Notes under the pieces: generated by a model
Database searches by the model: none
What the model saw: the letters and a program-made list of their open reading frames with translations, nothing else
Told to the model about the DNA's origin: nothing
Position numbers and translations under genes: made by a program
Source: Pseudomonas corrugata
GTDB lineage: Bacteria > Pseudomonadota > Gammaproteobacteria > Pseudomonadales > Pseudomonadaceae
Assembly: GCF_001269905.1 (NCBI RefSeq)
Contig: NZ_LHVK01000009.1
Coordinates: 496,001 to 560,000, forward strand
DNA length: 64,000 bases
Direction: 5' to 3'
In this document: positions 8,536 to 16,805 of the stretch, piece by piece
Position numbering within the stretch: the first letter of the stretch is position 1
How the letters are laid out: every line of letters begins with the position of its first letter

Positions 8536-9822
8536 ATGAACGCGATTAATCGCCTCGCAGTTGCTGTCTCCATTGCCTCGTTGTTTCCCCTCAGTGCTTT
8601 TGCCGCCGACTCGAAAGGGACGGTGGAAGTGGTGCATTGGTGGACCTCGGGTGGTGAGAAGGCGGCTGTTGATGTCCTGAAGGCCCAAGTCGAGAAGGAC
8701 GGTTTCACCTGGAAAGACGGTGCCGTCGCGGGCGGTGGTGGTGCCACGGCCATGACTGTGCTGAAAAGCCGCGCAGTCGCCGGCAACCCGCCAGGCGTTG
8801 CCCAGATCAAAGGTCCTGACATCCAGGAATGGGCGTCCACCGGGCTGCTCGACAGCGACGTCCTCAAAGACGTTGCCAAAGAAGAGAAGTGGGACTCCCT
8901 TCTCGACAAGAAAGTCTCCGATACCGTGAAGTACGAGGGCGATTACGTGGCCGTGCCGGTGAACATCCACCGGGTCAACTGGCTGTGGATCAACCCGGAA
9001 GTCTTCAAGAAAGCCGGCATCACGAAGAACCCTACCACCCTCGAAGAATTCTATGCCGCTGGCGACAAGTTGAAGGCGGCCGGTTTCATTCCGCTCGCCC
9101 ACGGTGGTCAGCCTTGGCAGGACAGCACCGTGTTCGAAGCCGTGGTGCTTTCGGTCATGGGAGCCGATGGCTACAAGAAAGCCCTGGTCGACCTGGACAA
9201 CGCTGCGCTGACCGGTCCTGAAATGGTCAAGGCCCTGACCGAACTGAAGAAAGTCGCAACCTACATGGATGCGGACGGCAAGGGTCAGGACTGGAACCTC
9301 GAGGCGGCCAAGGTCATCAACGGCAAGGCCGGCATGCAGATCATGGGTGACTGGGCCAAGAGCGAATGGACAGCCGCCAAGAAAGTCGCCGGCAAGGACT
9401 ATGAATGCGTAGCCTTCCCGGGCACCGACAAGGCCTTCACCTACAACATCGACTCCCTGGCGGTGTTCAAGCAGAAAGACAAGGGCACTTCTGCCGGTCA
9501 GCAGGACATTGCCAAGGTCGTACTGGGTGAAAACTTCCAGAAGGTCTTCAGCATCAACAAGGGTTCGATCCCGGTTCGTAACGACATGTTGAAGGACATG
9601 GGCAAGTACGGTTTCGACTCCTGCGCCCAGACCGCTGCCAAGGACTTCCTGGCTGACGCCACGACCGGCGGCTTGCAGCCAAGCATGGCGCACAACATGG
9701 CGACCACATTGGCGGTACAAGGCGCGTTCTTTGACGTAGTGACCAACTACATCAACGACCCGAGTGCCAGCCCTGCCGACACTGCCAAGAAACTCGGCGC
9801 TGCGGTCAAGTCCGCCAAGTAA
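8536..9822 (+). CDS. gtsA: Periplasmic glucose-binding protein of ABC importer
   Basis: 428 residues from ATG 8536, which follows AGAAAGG. A classic signal peptide (~1-23, hydrophobic core then AFA-AD) leads into a family-1 extracellular sugar-binding protein with VEVVHWWTSGGEKAA at the mature N-terminus. It delivers glucose to the two permeases encoded after it (GtsB, GtsC); the P. aeruginosa name is GltB. A 173-bp gap with a composite REPIN separates it from gtsB, so the highly expressed binding protein can be made in excess of the membrane parts. Confidence 0.93.
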   Translation: MNAINRLAVAVSIASLFPLSAFAADSKGTVEVVHWWTSGGEKAAVDVLKAQVEKDGFTWKDGAVAGGGGATAMTVLKSRAVAGNPPGVAQIKGPDIQEWASTGLLDSDVLKDVAKEEKWDSLLDKKVSDTVKYEGDYVAVPVNIHRVNWLWINPEVFKKAGITKNPTTLEEFYAAGDKLKAAGFIPLAHGGQPWQDSTVFEAVVLSVMGADGYKKALVDLDNAALTGPEMVKALTELKKVATYMDADGKGQDWNLEAAKVINGKAGMQIMGDWAKSEWTAAKKVAGKDYECVAFPGTDKAFTYNIDSLAVFKQKDKGTSAGQQDIAKVVLGENFQKVFSINKGSIPVRNDMLKDMGKYGFDSCAQTAAKDFLADATTGGLQPSMAHNMATTLAVQGAFFDVVTNYINDPSASPADTAKKLGAAVKSAK

Positions 9823-9840
9823 CGGTTAATACCTGGATCC

Positions 9841-9958
9841 CTGGGAGCGAGCCTGTGGGAGCAAAGCTTGCTCGCGATGAACGATAACGCGGTCCGTCGA
9901 AAGACCGAGGCGTTTTCATCGCGAGCAAGCTCGGCTCCCACACAAGCGGCTCCCACAA
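9841..9958. repeat. Composite nested REPIN
   Basis: An inner REPIN (9854-9942, GAGCAAAGCTTGCTCGCGATGAACGATAACGCGGTC type) is flanked on the left by an orphan REP half CTGGGAGCGAGCC and on the right by a decayed half GCGGCTCCCACAAGG. It separates gtsA from gtsB. Confidence 0.85.
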
Positions 9959-9995
9959 GGGATGTCACTGTAGTTTTCAAGTAGTGGATTTCCCC

Positions 9996-10904
9996 ATGAG
10001 CTCTGTTGCTGTGTTCAGCAAAGCCTCGCCGTTCGATGCACTGCAGCGCTGGCTTCCAAAACTGGTGCTGGCGCCCAGCATGTTCATCGTCCTGGTCGGC
10101 TTTTATGGCTACATCCTGTGGACGTTTCTTCTTTCGTTCACCAACTCGACTTTCCTCCCCACCTATAAATGGGTCGGCCTGGCGCAATACGCCCGGTTGT
10201 TCAACAACGACCGCTGGTGGGTCGCGAGCAAGAACCTTGCGGTGTTCGGTGGCATGTTCATTGGCATCACCCTGGTGATCGGCGTACTGCTGGCCGTTTT
10301 CCTCGACCAGCGTATCCGTCGCGAAGGTTTCATCCGCACCATTTACCTGTACCCGATGGCGCTCTCCATGATCGTGACCGGTACCGCCTGGAAGTGGCTG
10401 CTCAACCCGGGCATGGGCCTGGACAAACTGGTGCGTGACTGGGGCTGGGAAGGCTTTCGCCTGGACTGGCTGATCGACCCGGATCGCGTGGTGTATTGCC
10501 TGGTGATCGCCGCTGTGTGGCAAGCGTCGGGCTTCATCATGGCAATGTTCCTGGCCGGACTGCGGGGTGTCGATCAATCGATCATCCGTGCTGCACAGAT
10601 CGATGGCGCGAGCATGCCCAGGATCTACTGGAAAGTGGTCCTGCCGAGCCTGCGTCCGGTGTTTTTCAGTGCCGTGATGATCCTGGCGCACATCGCGATC
10701 AAGAGTTTCGACCTGGTGGCGGCAATGACTGCCGGCGGCCCGGGCTATTCGTCCGACCTGCCCGCCATGTTCATGTACTCCTTCACCTTCAGCCGCGGCC
10801 AGATGGGCATGGGTTCGGCCAGTGCGATCCTGATGCTCGGTGCGATCCTCGCGATCATCGTGCCTTACCTGTATTCCGAGCTGAGGGCCAAGCGTCATGA
10901 CTAG
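9996..10904 (+). CDS. gtsB: Glucose ABC transporter permease
   Basis: 302 residues from ATG 9996; an in-frame GTG four codons upstream is possible. Six predicted membrane segments and the binding-protein-dependent permease EAA loop AAQIDGASMPRIYWKVVLP (~205-223) identify a MalF-type inner-membrane subunit. It pairs with GtsC to form the glucose channel. Its end overlaps the gtsC start by 8 bases. The P. aeruginosa name is GltF. Confidence 0.92.
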   Translation: MSSVAVFSKASPFDALQRWLPKLVLAPSMFIVLVGFYGYILWTFLLSFTNSTFLPTYKWVGLAQYARLFNNDRWWVASKNLAVFGGMFIGITLVIGVLLAVFLDQRIRREGFIRTIYLYPMALSMIVTGTAWKWLLNPGMGLDKLVRDWGWEGFRLDWLIDPDRVVYCLVIAAVWQASGFIMAMFLAGLRGVDQSIIRAAQIDGASMPRIYWKVVLPSLRPVFFSAVMILAHIAIKSFDLVAAMTAGGPGYSSDLPAMFMYSFTFSRGQMGMGSASAILMLGAILAIIVPYLYSELRAKRHD

Positions 10905-11742
10905 TCTCGCCACCAAACCTGGCATCAGCCTGAGTCGCATCGCGATCTACGCAGTGCTGATCCTCGCCGTACTGCTTTACCTGGTTCCGCTGGTGGTCAT
11001 GCTGTTGACCAGCTTCAAGACCCCGGAAGATATCAGCACCGGTAACCTGCTGAGCTGGCCGACTGTGGTCAGCGGCATTGGCTGGGTCAAGGCCTGGACG
11101 ACGGTCAACGGTTACTTCTGGAACTCGATCAAGATCACCGTTCCGGCGGTGCTGATTTCCACCGCCATCGGTGCACTGAACGGCTACGTCTTGTCGATGT
11201 GGCGCTTCCGCGGTTCGCAGCTGTTCTTCGGCCTGCTGCTGTTCGGTTGCTTCCTGCCGTTCCAGACCGTGCTGCTGCCGGCTTCCTTCACCCTCGGCAA
11301 GATGGGCCTGGCCAGCACCACTACTGGCCTGGTGTTCGTGCACGTGGTGTATGGCCTGGCGTTCACCACGCTGTTCTTCCGCAACTACTACGTCAGCATT
11401 CCCGACGCGTTGGTGAAGGCGGCGCGACTGGACGGTGCGGGGTTCTTCACCATCTTCCGCATGATCATCCTGCCGATGTCGACGCCGATCATCATGGTCT
11501 GCCTGATCTGGCAGTTCACGCAGATCTGGAACGACTTCCTGTTCGGCGTGGTGTTCTCCAGCGGCGATTCGCAACCCATCACGGTGGCGCTGAACAACCT
11601 GGTCAACACCAGTACCGGGGCCAAGGAATATAACGTTGATATGGCGGCGGCGATGATCGCCGGGCTGCCGACCCTGCTGGTCTATGTGGTCGCAGGCAAG
11701 TATTTCGTGCGCGGGCTGACGGCCGGCGCAGTCAAGGGGTAA
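10897..11742 (+). CDS. gtsC: Glucose ABC transporter permease
   Basis: 281 residues, MalG-type. Six membrane segments; the EAA loop is AARLDGAGFFTIFRMIILP (~175-193). It overlaps gtsB by 8 bases and is followed 2 bases later by the ATPase gene, so the three form one translational block. It contacts GtsD through the EAA loop. The P. aeruginosa name is GltG. Confidence 0.92.
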   Translation: MTSLATKPGISLSRIAIYAVLILAVLLYLVPLVVMLLTSFKTPEDISTGNLLSWPTVVSGIGWVKAWTTVNGYFWNSIKITVPAVLISTAIGALNGYVLSMWRFRGSQLFFGLLLFGCFLPFQTVLLPASFTLGKMGLASTTTGLVFVHVVYGLAFTTLFFRNYYVSIPDALVKAARLDGAGFFTIFRMIILPMSTPIIMVCLIWQFTQIWNDFLFGVVFSSGDSQPITVALNNLVNTSTGAKEYNVDMAAAMIAGLPTLLVYVVAGKYFVRGLTAGAVKG

Positions 11743-11744
11743 TC

Positions 11745-12905
11745 ATGGCAACGCTCGAACTTCGCAATGTAAACAAGACTTACGGCGTCGGTTTGCCCGA
11801 CACCCTGAAGAACATCGAACTGTCGATCAAGGACGGTGAATTCCTGATCCTGGTCGGGCCATCGGGCTGCGGCAAGTCGACGCTCATGAACTGCATCGCC
11901 GGCCTGGAAACCATCACTGGCGGCGCGATCATGATCGGCGACCAGGACGTCAGCGGCATGAGCCCCAAGGATCGCGACATCGCCATGGTGTTTCAGTCCT
12001 ATGCGCTGTACCCGACCATGAGCGTGCGCGAGAACATCGAGTTCGGCCTGAAGATCCGCAAGATGCCGCAATCGGCCATCGATGAGGAAGTGGCCCGGGT
12101 TGCCAAGCTGTTGCAGATCGAGCATCTGCTCAATCGCAAGCCCGGTCAGCTCTCTGGCGGGCAGCAGCAGCGCGTGGCCATGGGACGTGCCCTGGCGCGG
12201 CGGCCGAAGATCTACCTGTTCGACGAACCACTGTCCAATCTTGACGCCAAGCTGCGGGTCGAGATGCGCACCGAAATGAAACTGATGCACCAGCGCCTGA
12301 AGACCACCACGGTCTATGTGACCCACGACCAGATCGAGGCCATGACCCTGGGTGACAAGGTGGCGGTGATGAAGGACGGGATCATCCAGCAGTTCGGTAC
12401 GCCAAAGGATATCTACACCAACCCGGCCAACCTGTTCGTGGCGAGCTTCATCGGGTCACCGCCGATGAACTTCATCCCCCTGCGTCTGCAACGCAAGGAC
12501 GGGCGCCTGCTGGCCCTGCTTGACAGTGGCCAGGCCCGTTGCGAGCTACCGCTGGGCATGCAGGACGCCGGCCTGGAAGACCGTGAAGTGATCCTCGGCA
12601 TGCGTCCGGAACAGATCGCGCTGGTGGGCAGCGAGCCGAGCGGCTTGCCGACCATTCGTGCCGAGGTCCAGGTCACCGAGCCCACCGGCCCGGACACCCT
12701 GGTATTTGTCAGTCTAAATGACACCAAGGTTTGCTGCCGCCTGGCGCCGGATGCGGCGCCGCAGGCCGGGGAGAGCATGACGCTTCAGTTTGACCCGCAA
12801 AAAGTATTACTATTTGATGCGCAGACCGGTGAGCGCCTGGGTATGGCTGGTCAGGCGCAAGCCCAGGAGCGGGCGCCGAACGTGGCGCAGTTCAAGGGGC
12901 GCTGA
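11745..12905 (+). CDS. gtsD: Sugar ABC transporter ATPase
   Basis: 386 residues, MalK/MsmX type. Walker A GPSGCGKST (~38-46), Q-loop VFQSYALYP, signature LSGGQQQRVAMGRAL, Walker B IYLFDEPLSNLD and switch His in YVTHDQIEAM are all intact, followed by an OB-fold/TOBE C-terminal domain (~250-370). It energises GtsBC. Start ATG 11745, two bases after the gtsC stop. A nested REPIN follows before oprB. The P. aeruginosa name is GltK. Confidence 0.93.
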   Translation: MATLELRNVNKTYGVGLPDTLKNIELSIKDGEFLILVGPSGCGKSTLMNCIAGLETITGGAIMIGDQDVSGMSPKDRDIAMVFQSYALYPTMSVRENIEFGLKIRKMPQSAIDEEVARVAKLLQIEHLLNRKPGQLSGGQQQRVAMGRALARRPKIYLFDEPLSNLDAKLRVEMRTEMKLMHQRLKTTTVYVTHDQIEAMTLGDKVAVMKDGIIQQFGTPKDIYTNPANLFVASFIGSPPMNFIPLRLQRKDGRLLALLDSGQARCELPLGMQDAGLEDREVILGMRPEQIALVGSEPSGLPTIRAEVQVTEPTGPDTLVFVSLNDTKVCCRLAPDAAPQAGESMTLQFDPQKVLLFDAQTGERLGMAGQAQAQERAPNVAQFKGR

Positions 12906-12913
12906 AAGATCAA

Positions 12914-13032
12914 TGTGGGAGCGAGCCTGTGGGAGCAAAGCTTGCTCGCGAAGAACGATAACGCGGTCATCCAAAAGACCGAGGCGTCTTCATCGCGAGC
13001 AAGCTCAGCTCCCACCCAGGCTCGCTCCCACA
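12914..13032. repeat. Nested REPIN (REPIN inside a REP palindrome)
   Basis: Outer halves TGTGGGAGCGAGCC (12914-12927) and GGCTCGCTCCCACA (13019-13032) enclose a complete inner REPIN of the GAGCAAAGCTTGCTCGCG class (12928-13018). It is the clearest nested copy in the window. Confidence 0.88.
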
Positions 13033-13109
13033 AAAAGAAGTATGCGGTGGGTGGGGGACTGCCCACCGCAATCGTTGTAAACCGCGTTAGAAAAATAAAA
13101 ACAGTTAAT

Positions 13110-13117
13110 AACAATAA
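13110..13117 (+). promoter_or_regulatory. Hfq/Crc CA motif at oprB
   Basis: AACAATAA lies 17 bases before the oprB ATG, just upstream of the ACGAGGA ribosome site. OprB is a known catabolite-repressed porin. Confidence 0.5.
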
Positions 13118-13134
13118 AGACGAGGAATGTAGGG

Positions 13135-14481
13135 ATGAAGAAGAAAAACAATGCCCAGCTTATCTGCCAGTTATCCGCCGTTGCGGCGATGATGCTGGCC
13201 GGTAGCGCGCACGCTGCCGACGCGTTCAGCGCCGACTCGCAGTGGATGACGGGTGACTGGGGTGGTGAGCGGACCAAGCTGATCGAGCAGGGTATCGACA
13301 TCAAGGCTGACTACGTCGGTGAGGTGGGTGGCAACCTGCACGGAGGCTACAACAACGACAAGACCGCGCGTTACGCCGACCAGTTTGGTCTGGGCGTGGC
13401 ACTGGACCTGCAAAAGCTGTGGGGCTGGGATAACACCCAGGCCAAAATCCAGCTGACCAACCGTAACGGCGAAAACATTTCCAACGACCGCGTCGGCGAC
13501 CCGCGTGCCGGCACCTTGAGTTCCTCCCAGGAAGTCTACGGCCGTGGCCACATGGTCCGTCTGACCCAACTGTGGATCAAGCACCAGTTCCTCGACGGCA
13601 AGCTGGACGTCAAGGCCGGTTACTTCGGCGAAGGCGAAGACTTCAACACCTTCCCTTGCGAATTCCAGAACCTGGCATTCTGCGGCTCCCAAGTGGGTAA
13701 CTGGGCCACCGGCATCTGGTACAACTGGCCCGTCATGCAGGCTGCGCTGCGCGTGAAGTACAACATCACGCCTGAGTTCTATGCGCAGATCGGCGCCTAC
13801 AACCAGAACCCTTCGCAGCTGGAACACGGCAACGGCTTCAAGCTCAGCGGCAGTGGTACCAAGGGGACCGTGATCCCGGTCGAGCTGGTCTGGTCGCCGA
13901 AGGTCAACAGCCTGCCGGGCGAATACCGTGTCGGTTACTACAAGAGCACGGCCGATGCCAATGACGTCCGTGAAGACGACAATGGCAATGACGCCGCGAC
14001 CACCGGCAATGCCTATCGCAGCCATAACAGTAAGCACGGCTATTGGTTCGTGGCGCAGCAGCAACTCACCACCCACAACGGTGATGCGTCCCGCGGCCTG
14101 AACATCGCAGCCAACGCGACCTTCCACGACAAGGACACCAACGTCGTCGACAACTACCAGTCGCTGATGTTCGTGTACAAGGGGCCGTTCGATGCGCGTC
14201 CTAAAGATGACATCGGCATCGGCTTCTCCCGTATCCATGTCAACGAGGATGTGAAGAAAAACGCCGAGCTGACCAACGCTGCCAATGGTGTGACCGATTA
14301 CAACGATCCACTGTTCGCGCCGCTGCGCAGCACCGAGTACAACTACGAGCTCAACTACGGTGTACACGTCACCAACTGGCTGACCGTACGTCCCAACCTG
14401 CAATACATCACCCACCCAGGTGGCGTGGATGAAGTGGACAACGCGCTGGTGGCCGGCCTGAAAATTCAGTCGGTGTTCTAA
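13135..14481 (+). CDS. oprB: Carbohydrate-selective outer-membrane porin OprB
   Basis: 448 residues. A signal peptide (~1-26, ending AHA-AD) precedes a beta-barrel with alternating short polar/aromatic strands and the C-terminal Phe (GLKIQSVF) needed for outer-membrane insertion. DWGGERTKLIEQGIDIKADY near the mature N-terminus is the OprB family signature. It admits glucose and related sugars into the periplasm for GtsA. An upstream hairpin (TGCGGTGGG...CCCACCGCA, 13043-13070) lies in the leader, and a strong terminator follows. Confidence 0.94.
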   Translation: MKKKNNAQLICQLSAVAAMMLAGSAHAADAFSADSQWMTGDWGGERTKLIEQGIDIKADYVGEVGGNLHGGYNNDKTARYADQFGLGVALDLQKLWGWDNTQAKIQLTNRNGENISNDRVGDPRAGTLSSSQEVYGRGHMVRLTQLWIKHQFLDGKLDVKAGYFGEGEDFNTFPCEFQNLAFCGSQVGNWATGIWYNWPVMQAALRVKYNITPEFYAQIGAYNQNPSQLEHGNGFKLSGSGTKGTVIPVELVWSPKVNSLPGEYRVGYYKSTADANDVREDDNGNDAATTGNAYRSHNSKHGYWFVAQQQLTTHNGDASRGLNIAANATFHDKDTNVVDNYQSLMFVYKGPFDARPKDDIGIGFSRIHVNEDVKKNAELTNAANGVTDYNDPLFAPLRSTEYNYELNYGVHVTNWLTVRPNLQYITHPGGVDEVDNALVAGLKIQSVF

Positions 14482-14519
14482 CGTTGTTGCGATAAGCTCC
14501 TCTCTATGTGCGCATATTT

Positions 14520-14549
14520 GCGGACAGCCAAGGCTGTCCGCTTTTTTTT
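14520..14549 (+). terminator. Terminator after oprB
   Basis: Hairpin GCGGACAGC-CAAG-GCTGTCCGC followed by eight T. Confidence 0.9.
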
Positions 14550-14576
14550 GGGATGTTCCCGCGCCGAGAGGTCATC

Positions 14577-14653
14577 TGTGGGAGCAAGGCTTGCCCGCGA
14601 TGAAGCTGAATGCGATTTGCCCAAGAGCCGAGGCGCCAAGCTTTTCTCCCACA
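14577..14653. repeat. Degenerate REPIN
   Basis: Left REP TGTGGGAGCAAGGCTTGCCCGCGATG is intact; the right unit is reduced to AAGCTTTTCTCCCACA, so the pair has lost its symmetry. Confidence 0.7.
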
Positions 14654-14721
14654 GCAGGCTCCCTCGCCATAAAAACGCGCTGTACCCGTTGAATATTGAA
14701 TGATTTCCAGGACCGCGGCCC

Positions 14722-15576
14722 ATGCATGAGCATCCGCTACAACGCTTTTTCAGATCCTTGCGCGAGCGCCCGGTGTTTGCGTGGGAGCGCTATCGACAGC
14801 GCGATGTGCTGGTGATCGACCATCCACTGTGCCAGGCGGTGTTCAGTCGCCAGGGCGCGCAGTTGCTGCACTTCCAGCCGCGTGGGCAGAAACCCTGGTT
14901 GTGGTGTGCGGCCAAATGGCCCCAGGTCGGGGCGATACGGGGTGGGGTGCCGGTGTGCTGGCCGTGGTATGGCCGTCATCCGAGCGAAAACGCCTGGCCG
15001 TCCCATGGTTGGGCGCGGTTGATCGACTGGAAGCTGCTGGACAGCCGCAGCGACGACGATGGCGTGCATTTGCATTGGCAATTGCAGTTGTGCGACTGGC
15101 AGGTGGACTTGCACGCGGACCTTGGCGAGCGCATGGAGCTGCGCTTGAGCACCGAGCATCAAGACAGCCTGCCGTGCCAGTTGAGCCAGGCATTGCATGC
15201 CTATTGGCGTATTGGTGATGTTGGCGAGGTAGCGCTGTCCGGGCTCGAAGGTGCGCAGGGTTACGACCATCTGAACCGCGCAGTCTGTCAGCAGCAAGGC
15301 GAGTTGCGGGTCGAAGGGGGCTGCCAACGGGTGTTCCAGCACGAAGGGGAATTGCAGCTCAGGGACCACGCCTGGCAGCGAGCACTGTGCATCGATACCG
15401 GCGACAGCGCCGACACGGTGGTGTGGCATCCCGGTACCCGGCCACTGCTGGGGGTGAGCTGGGATGAAGTCAGTGAGTTTGTCTGCGTCGAAGCGGCCAG
15501 CGGCGGCACCGACAGCCTGTGCCTGGCGCCGGGGGAGCGGGCGCACCTGAGTCTGCAGGCGCGGGTGGGGGCATAG
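14722..15576 (+). CDS. D-hexose-6-phosphate mutarotase (YeaD-like aldose epimerase)
   Basis: 284 residues of the aldose-1-epimerase fold, YeaD branch. Visible motifs are GAQLLHFQP, GVPVCWPWYGRHP and SHGWARLIDW, which carry the substrate-binding Arg/His, plus the late VWHPG and FVCVEAA segments. It interconverts the anomers of glucose-6-phosphate, which helps Glk output reach Zwf in the form that Zwf uses. It lies between oprB and hexR, as in other Pseudomonas glucose clusters. Start ATG 14722; the start site lacks a strong Shine-Dalgarno, so the exact N-terminus is moderately certain. Confidence 0.85.
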   Translation: MHEHPLQRFFRSLRERPVFAWERYRQRDVLVIDHPLCQAVFSRQGAQLLHFQPRGQKPWLWCAAKWPQVGAIRGGVPVCWPWYGRHPSENAWPSHGWARLIDWKLLDSRSDDDGVHLHWQLQLCDWQVDLHADLGERMELRLSTEHQDSLPCQLSQALHAYWRIGDVGEVALSGLEGAQGYDHLNRAVCQQQGELRVEGGCQRVFQHEGELQLRDHAWQRALCIDTGDSADTVVWHPGTRPLLGVSWDEVSEFVCVEAASGGTDSLCLAPGERAHLSLQARVGA

Positions 15577-15625
15577 TCCAAAGCGTTGGGTGCGGCAACT
15601 GGCCCTATCGTCGGATCGCTGCCCG

Positions 15626-15713
15626 GAGCAGGCTCGCTCCCACACTGGATCTGCTTCGAACACAATTATTGTGTCCAGTGAAGATCCATTGTGGGAGCGA
15701 GCCTGCTCGCGAT
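15626..15713. repeat. REPIN
   Basis: GAGCAGGCTCGCTCCCACA and TGTGGGAGCGAGCCTGCTC in inverted orientation between convergent genes. Confidence 0.9.
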
Positions 15714-15748
15714 GACGATCTGTCAGGCAATAAAGCACTGGAGCCCTA

Positions 15749-16618
15749 TCAGTTGAACTCATCCCCCACCGGATACCGGCTGGCATTCAGGCTTTCCTTG
15801 ATCTTGCGCAGGTGAGGCTGGAAATCCACGCCCCGACGCAGGGTCATCCCGGTGGCGAGCACATCCAGCACTGTGAGCTGGATGATCCGCGAGGTCATCG
15901 GCATGTAGATGTCGGTGTCTTCGGGGAGCGGAATATTCAGGCTCAGGGTGCTGGCCTTGGCCAGGGGGGAGTTTTCAGCGGTGAGGCCCAGTACCGAAGC
16001 GCCGTTTTCCCGGGCAATACGGGCCACCTCAACCAGTTCGCGGGTGCGGCCGGTGTAGGAAATGATCACGAACAGCTCACCGGTGTGGGCTACCGACGCG
16101 ATCATGCGCTGCATCAGCACGTCTGCATGGGCGGTCACTGCCAGGTTGAAGCGGAAAAACTTGTGCTGGGCATCCAGCGCCACCGGGGCCGAGGCGCCAA
16201 GGCCGAAGAAGTGGATCTGTCGGGCCTGGATCAGCAGGTCCACGGCGCGACTGATCAAATTTGGATCAAGTGCCTGGCAGGCGCTGTCCAACGAAGCAAT
16301 GGCACTGCCAAAGATTTTCTGGGTGTAGGCTTCGGGGTTGTCGTCGGCCTCTACCGCGCGGCTGACATAAGCGGCGCCGCTGGCCAGGCTCTGGGCCAGT
16401 TGCAGCTTGAGCTCCGGGTAGCCGCTGACGCCGAACGACCGGCAGAAGCGGTTGACCGTAGGTTCGCTGACCGACGCAGCCTGGGCGAGGGCGGCGATGC
16501 TGAAGCGGGTGGCCTGTTGTGGGTTGAGCAGGATCACCTCGGCCACCTTGCGTTCTGCCTTGTTCAGGTCTTCAAGGCGACTCTGGATCTGCTCCAGTAA
16601 ATTTCGCACGCGGTCCAT
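15749..16618 (-). CDS. hexR: Transcriptional repressor HexR (RpiR family)
   Basis: 289 residues: an N-terminal RpiR helix-turn-helix (~1-77, FSIAALAQAASVSEPTVNRF) and a SIS sugar-phosphate domain (~120-260, HFFGLGASAPVALDAQHKFF and IISYTGRTRELVEVA). In pseudomonads HexR represses zwf-pgl-eda, edd-glk and gap and lets go when it binds KDPG. It is divergent from zwf across a 187-bp intergenic region that contains an operator-like palindrome, and matching palindromes lie between gap and edd. The SIS domain looks complete. Confidence 0.95.
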   Translation of the reverse strand: MDRVRNLLEQIQSRLEDLNKAERKVAEVILLNPQQATRFSIAALAQAASVSEPTVNRFCRSFGVSGYPELKLQLAQSLASGAAYVSRAVEADDNPEAYTQKIFGSAIASLDSACQALDPNLISRAVDLLIQARQIHFFGLGASAPVALDAQHKFFRFNLAVTAHADVLMQRMIASVAHTGELFVIISYTGRTRELVEVARIARENGASVLGLTAENSPLAKASTLSLNIPLPEDTDIYMPMTSRIIQLTVLDVLATGMTLRRGVDFQPHLRKIKESLNASRYPVGDEFN

Positions 16619-16724
16619 AGAGAATTCCTAGAAAGACGGGTCTTTGATACGACCCTTTGCGGTGACCTATCCTACTGATGGCTCCGACGGACCACCACTC
16701 GGAATCGGTATTTTTGGAAAATGT

Positions 16725-16740
16725 TGTGGTTATTACTACA
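16725..16740. promoter_or_regulatory. HexR operator candidate at zwf
   Basis: TGTGGTTATTACTACA is an imperfect palindrome with half-sites TGTGGT and ACTACA, close to the HexR pattern but less perfect than the two gap/edd sites. It lies 65 bases upstream of zwf. Confidence 0.6.
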
Positions 16741-16792
16741 TTTTTCCTTGAGTGATGCCTTAAAAAAAGGTATTTGTAGCCTAACTTGATAA

Positions 16793-16800
16793 AAGAACAA
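16793..16800 (+). promoter_or_regulatory. Possible Hfq/Crc CA motif at zwf
   Basis: AAGAACAA fits AANAANAA and lies 5 bases before the zwf ATG, where no clear purine-rich ribosome site is seen. Confidence 0.35.
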
Positions 16801-16805
16801 ACATC

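Noticed and set aside
13043..13070. Hairpin TGCGGTGGG...CCCACCGCA in the oprB leader as a terminator or riboswitch
   Set aside because: No T run follows, so it is not a standard terminator, and no riboswitch family core is recognisable. It may only be a leader hairpin.
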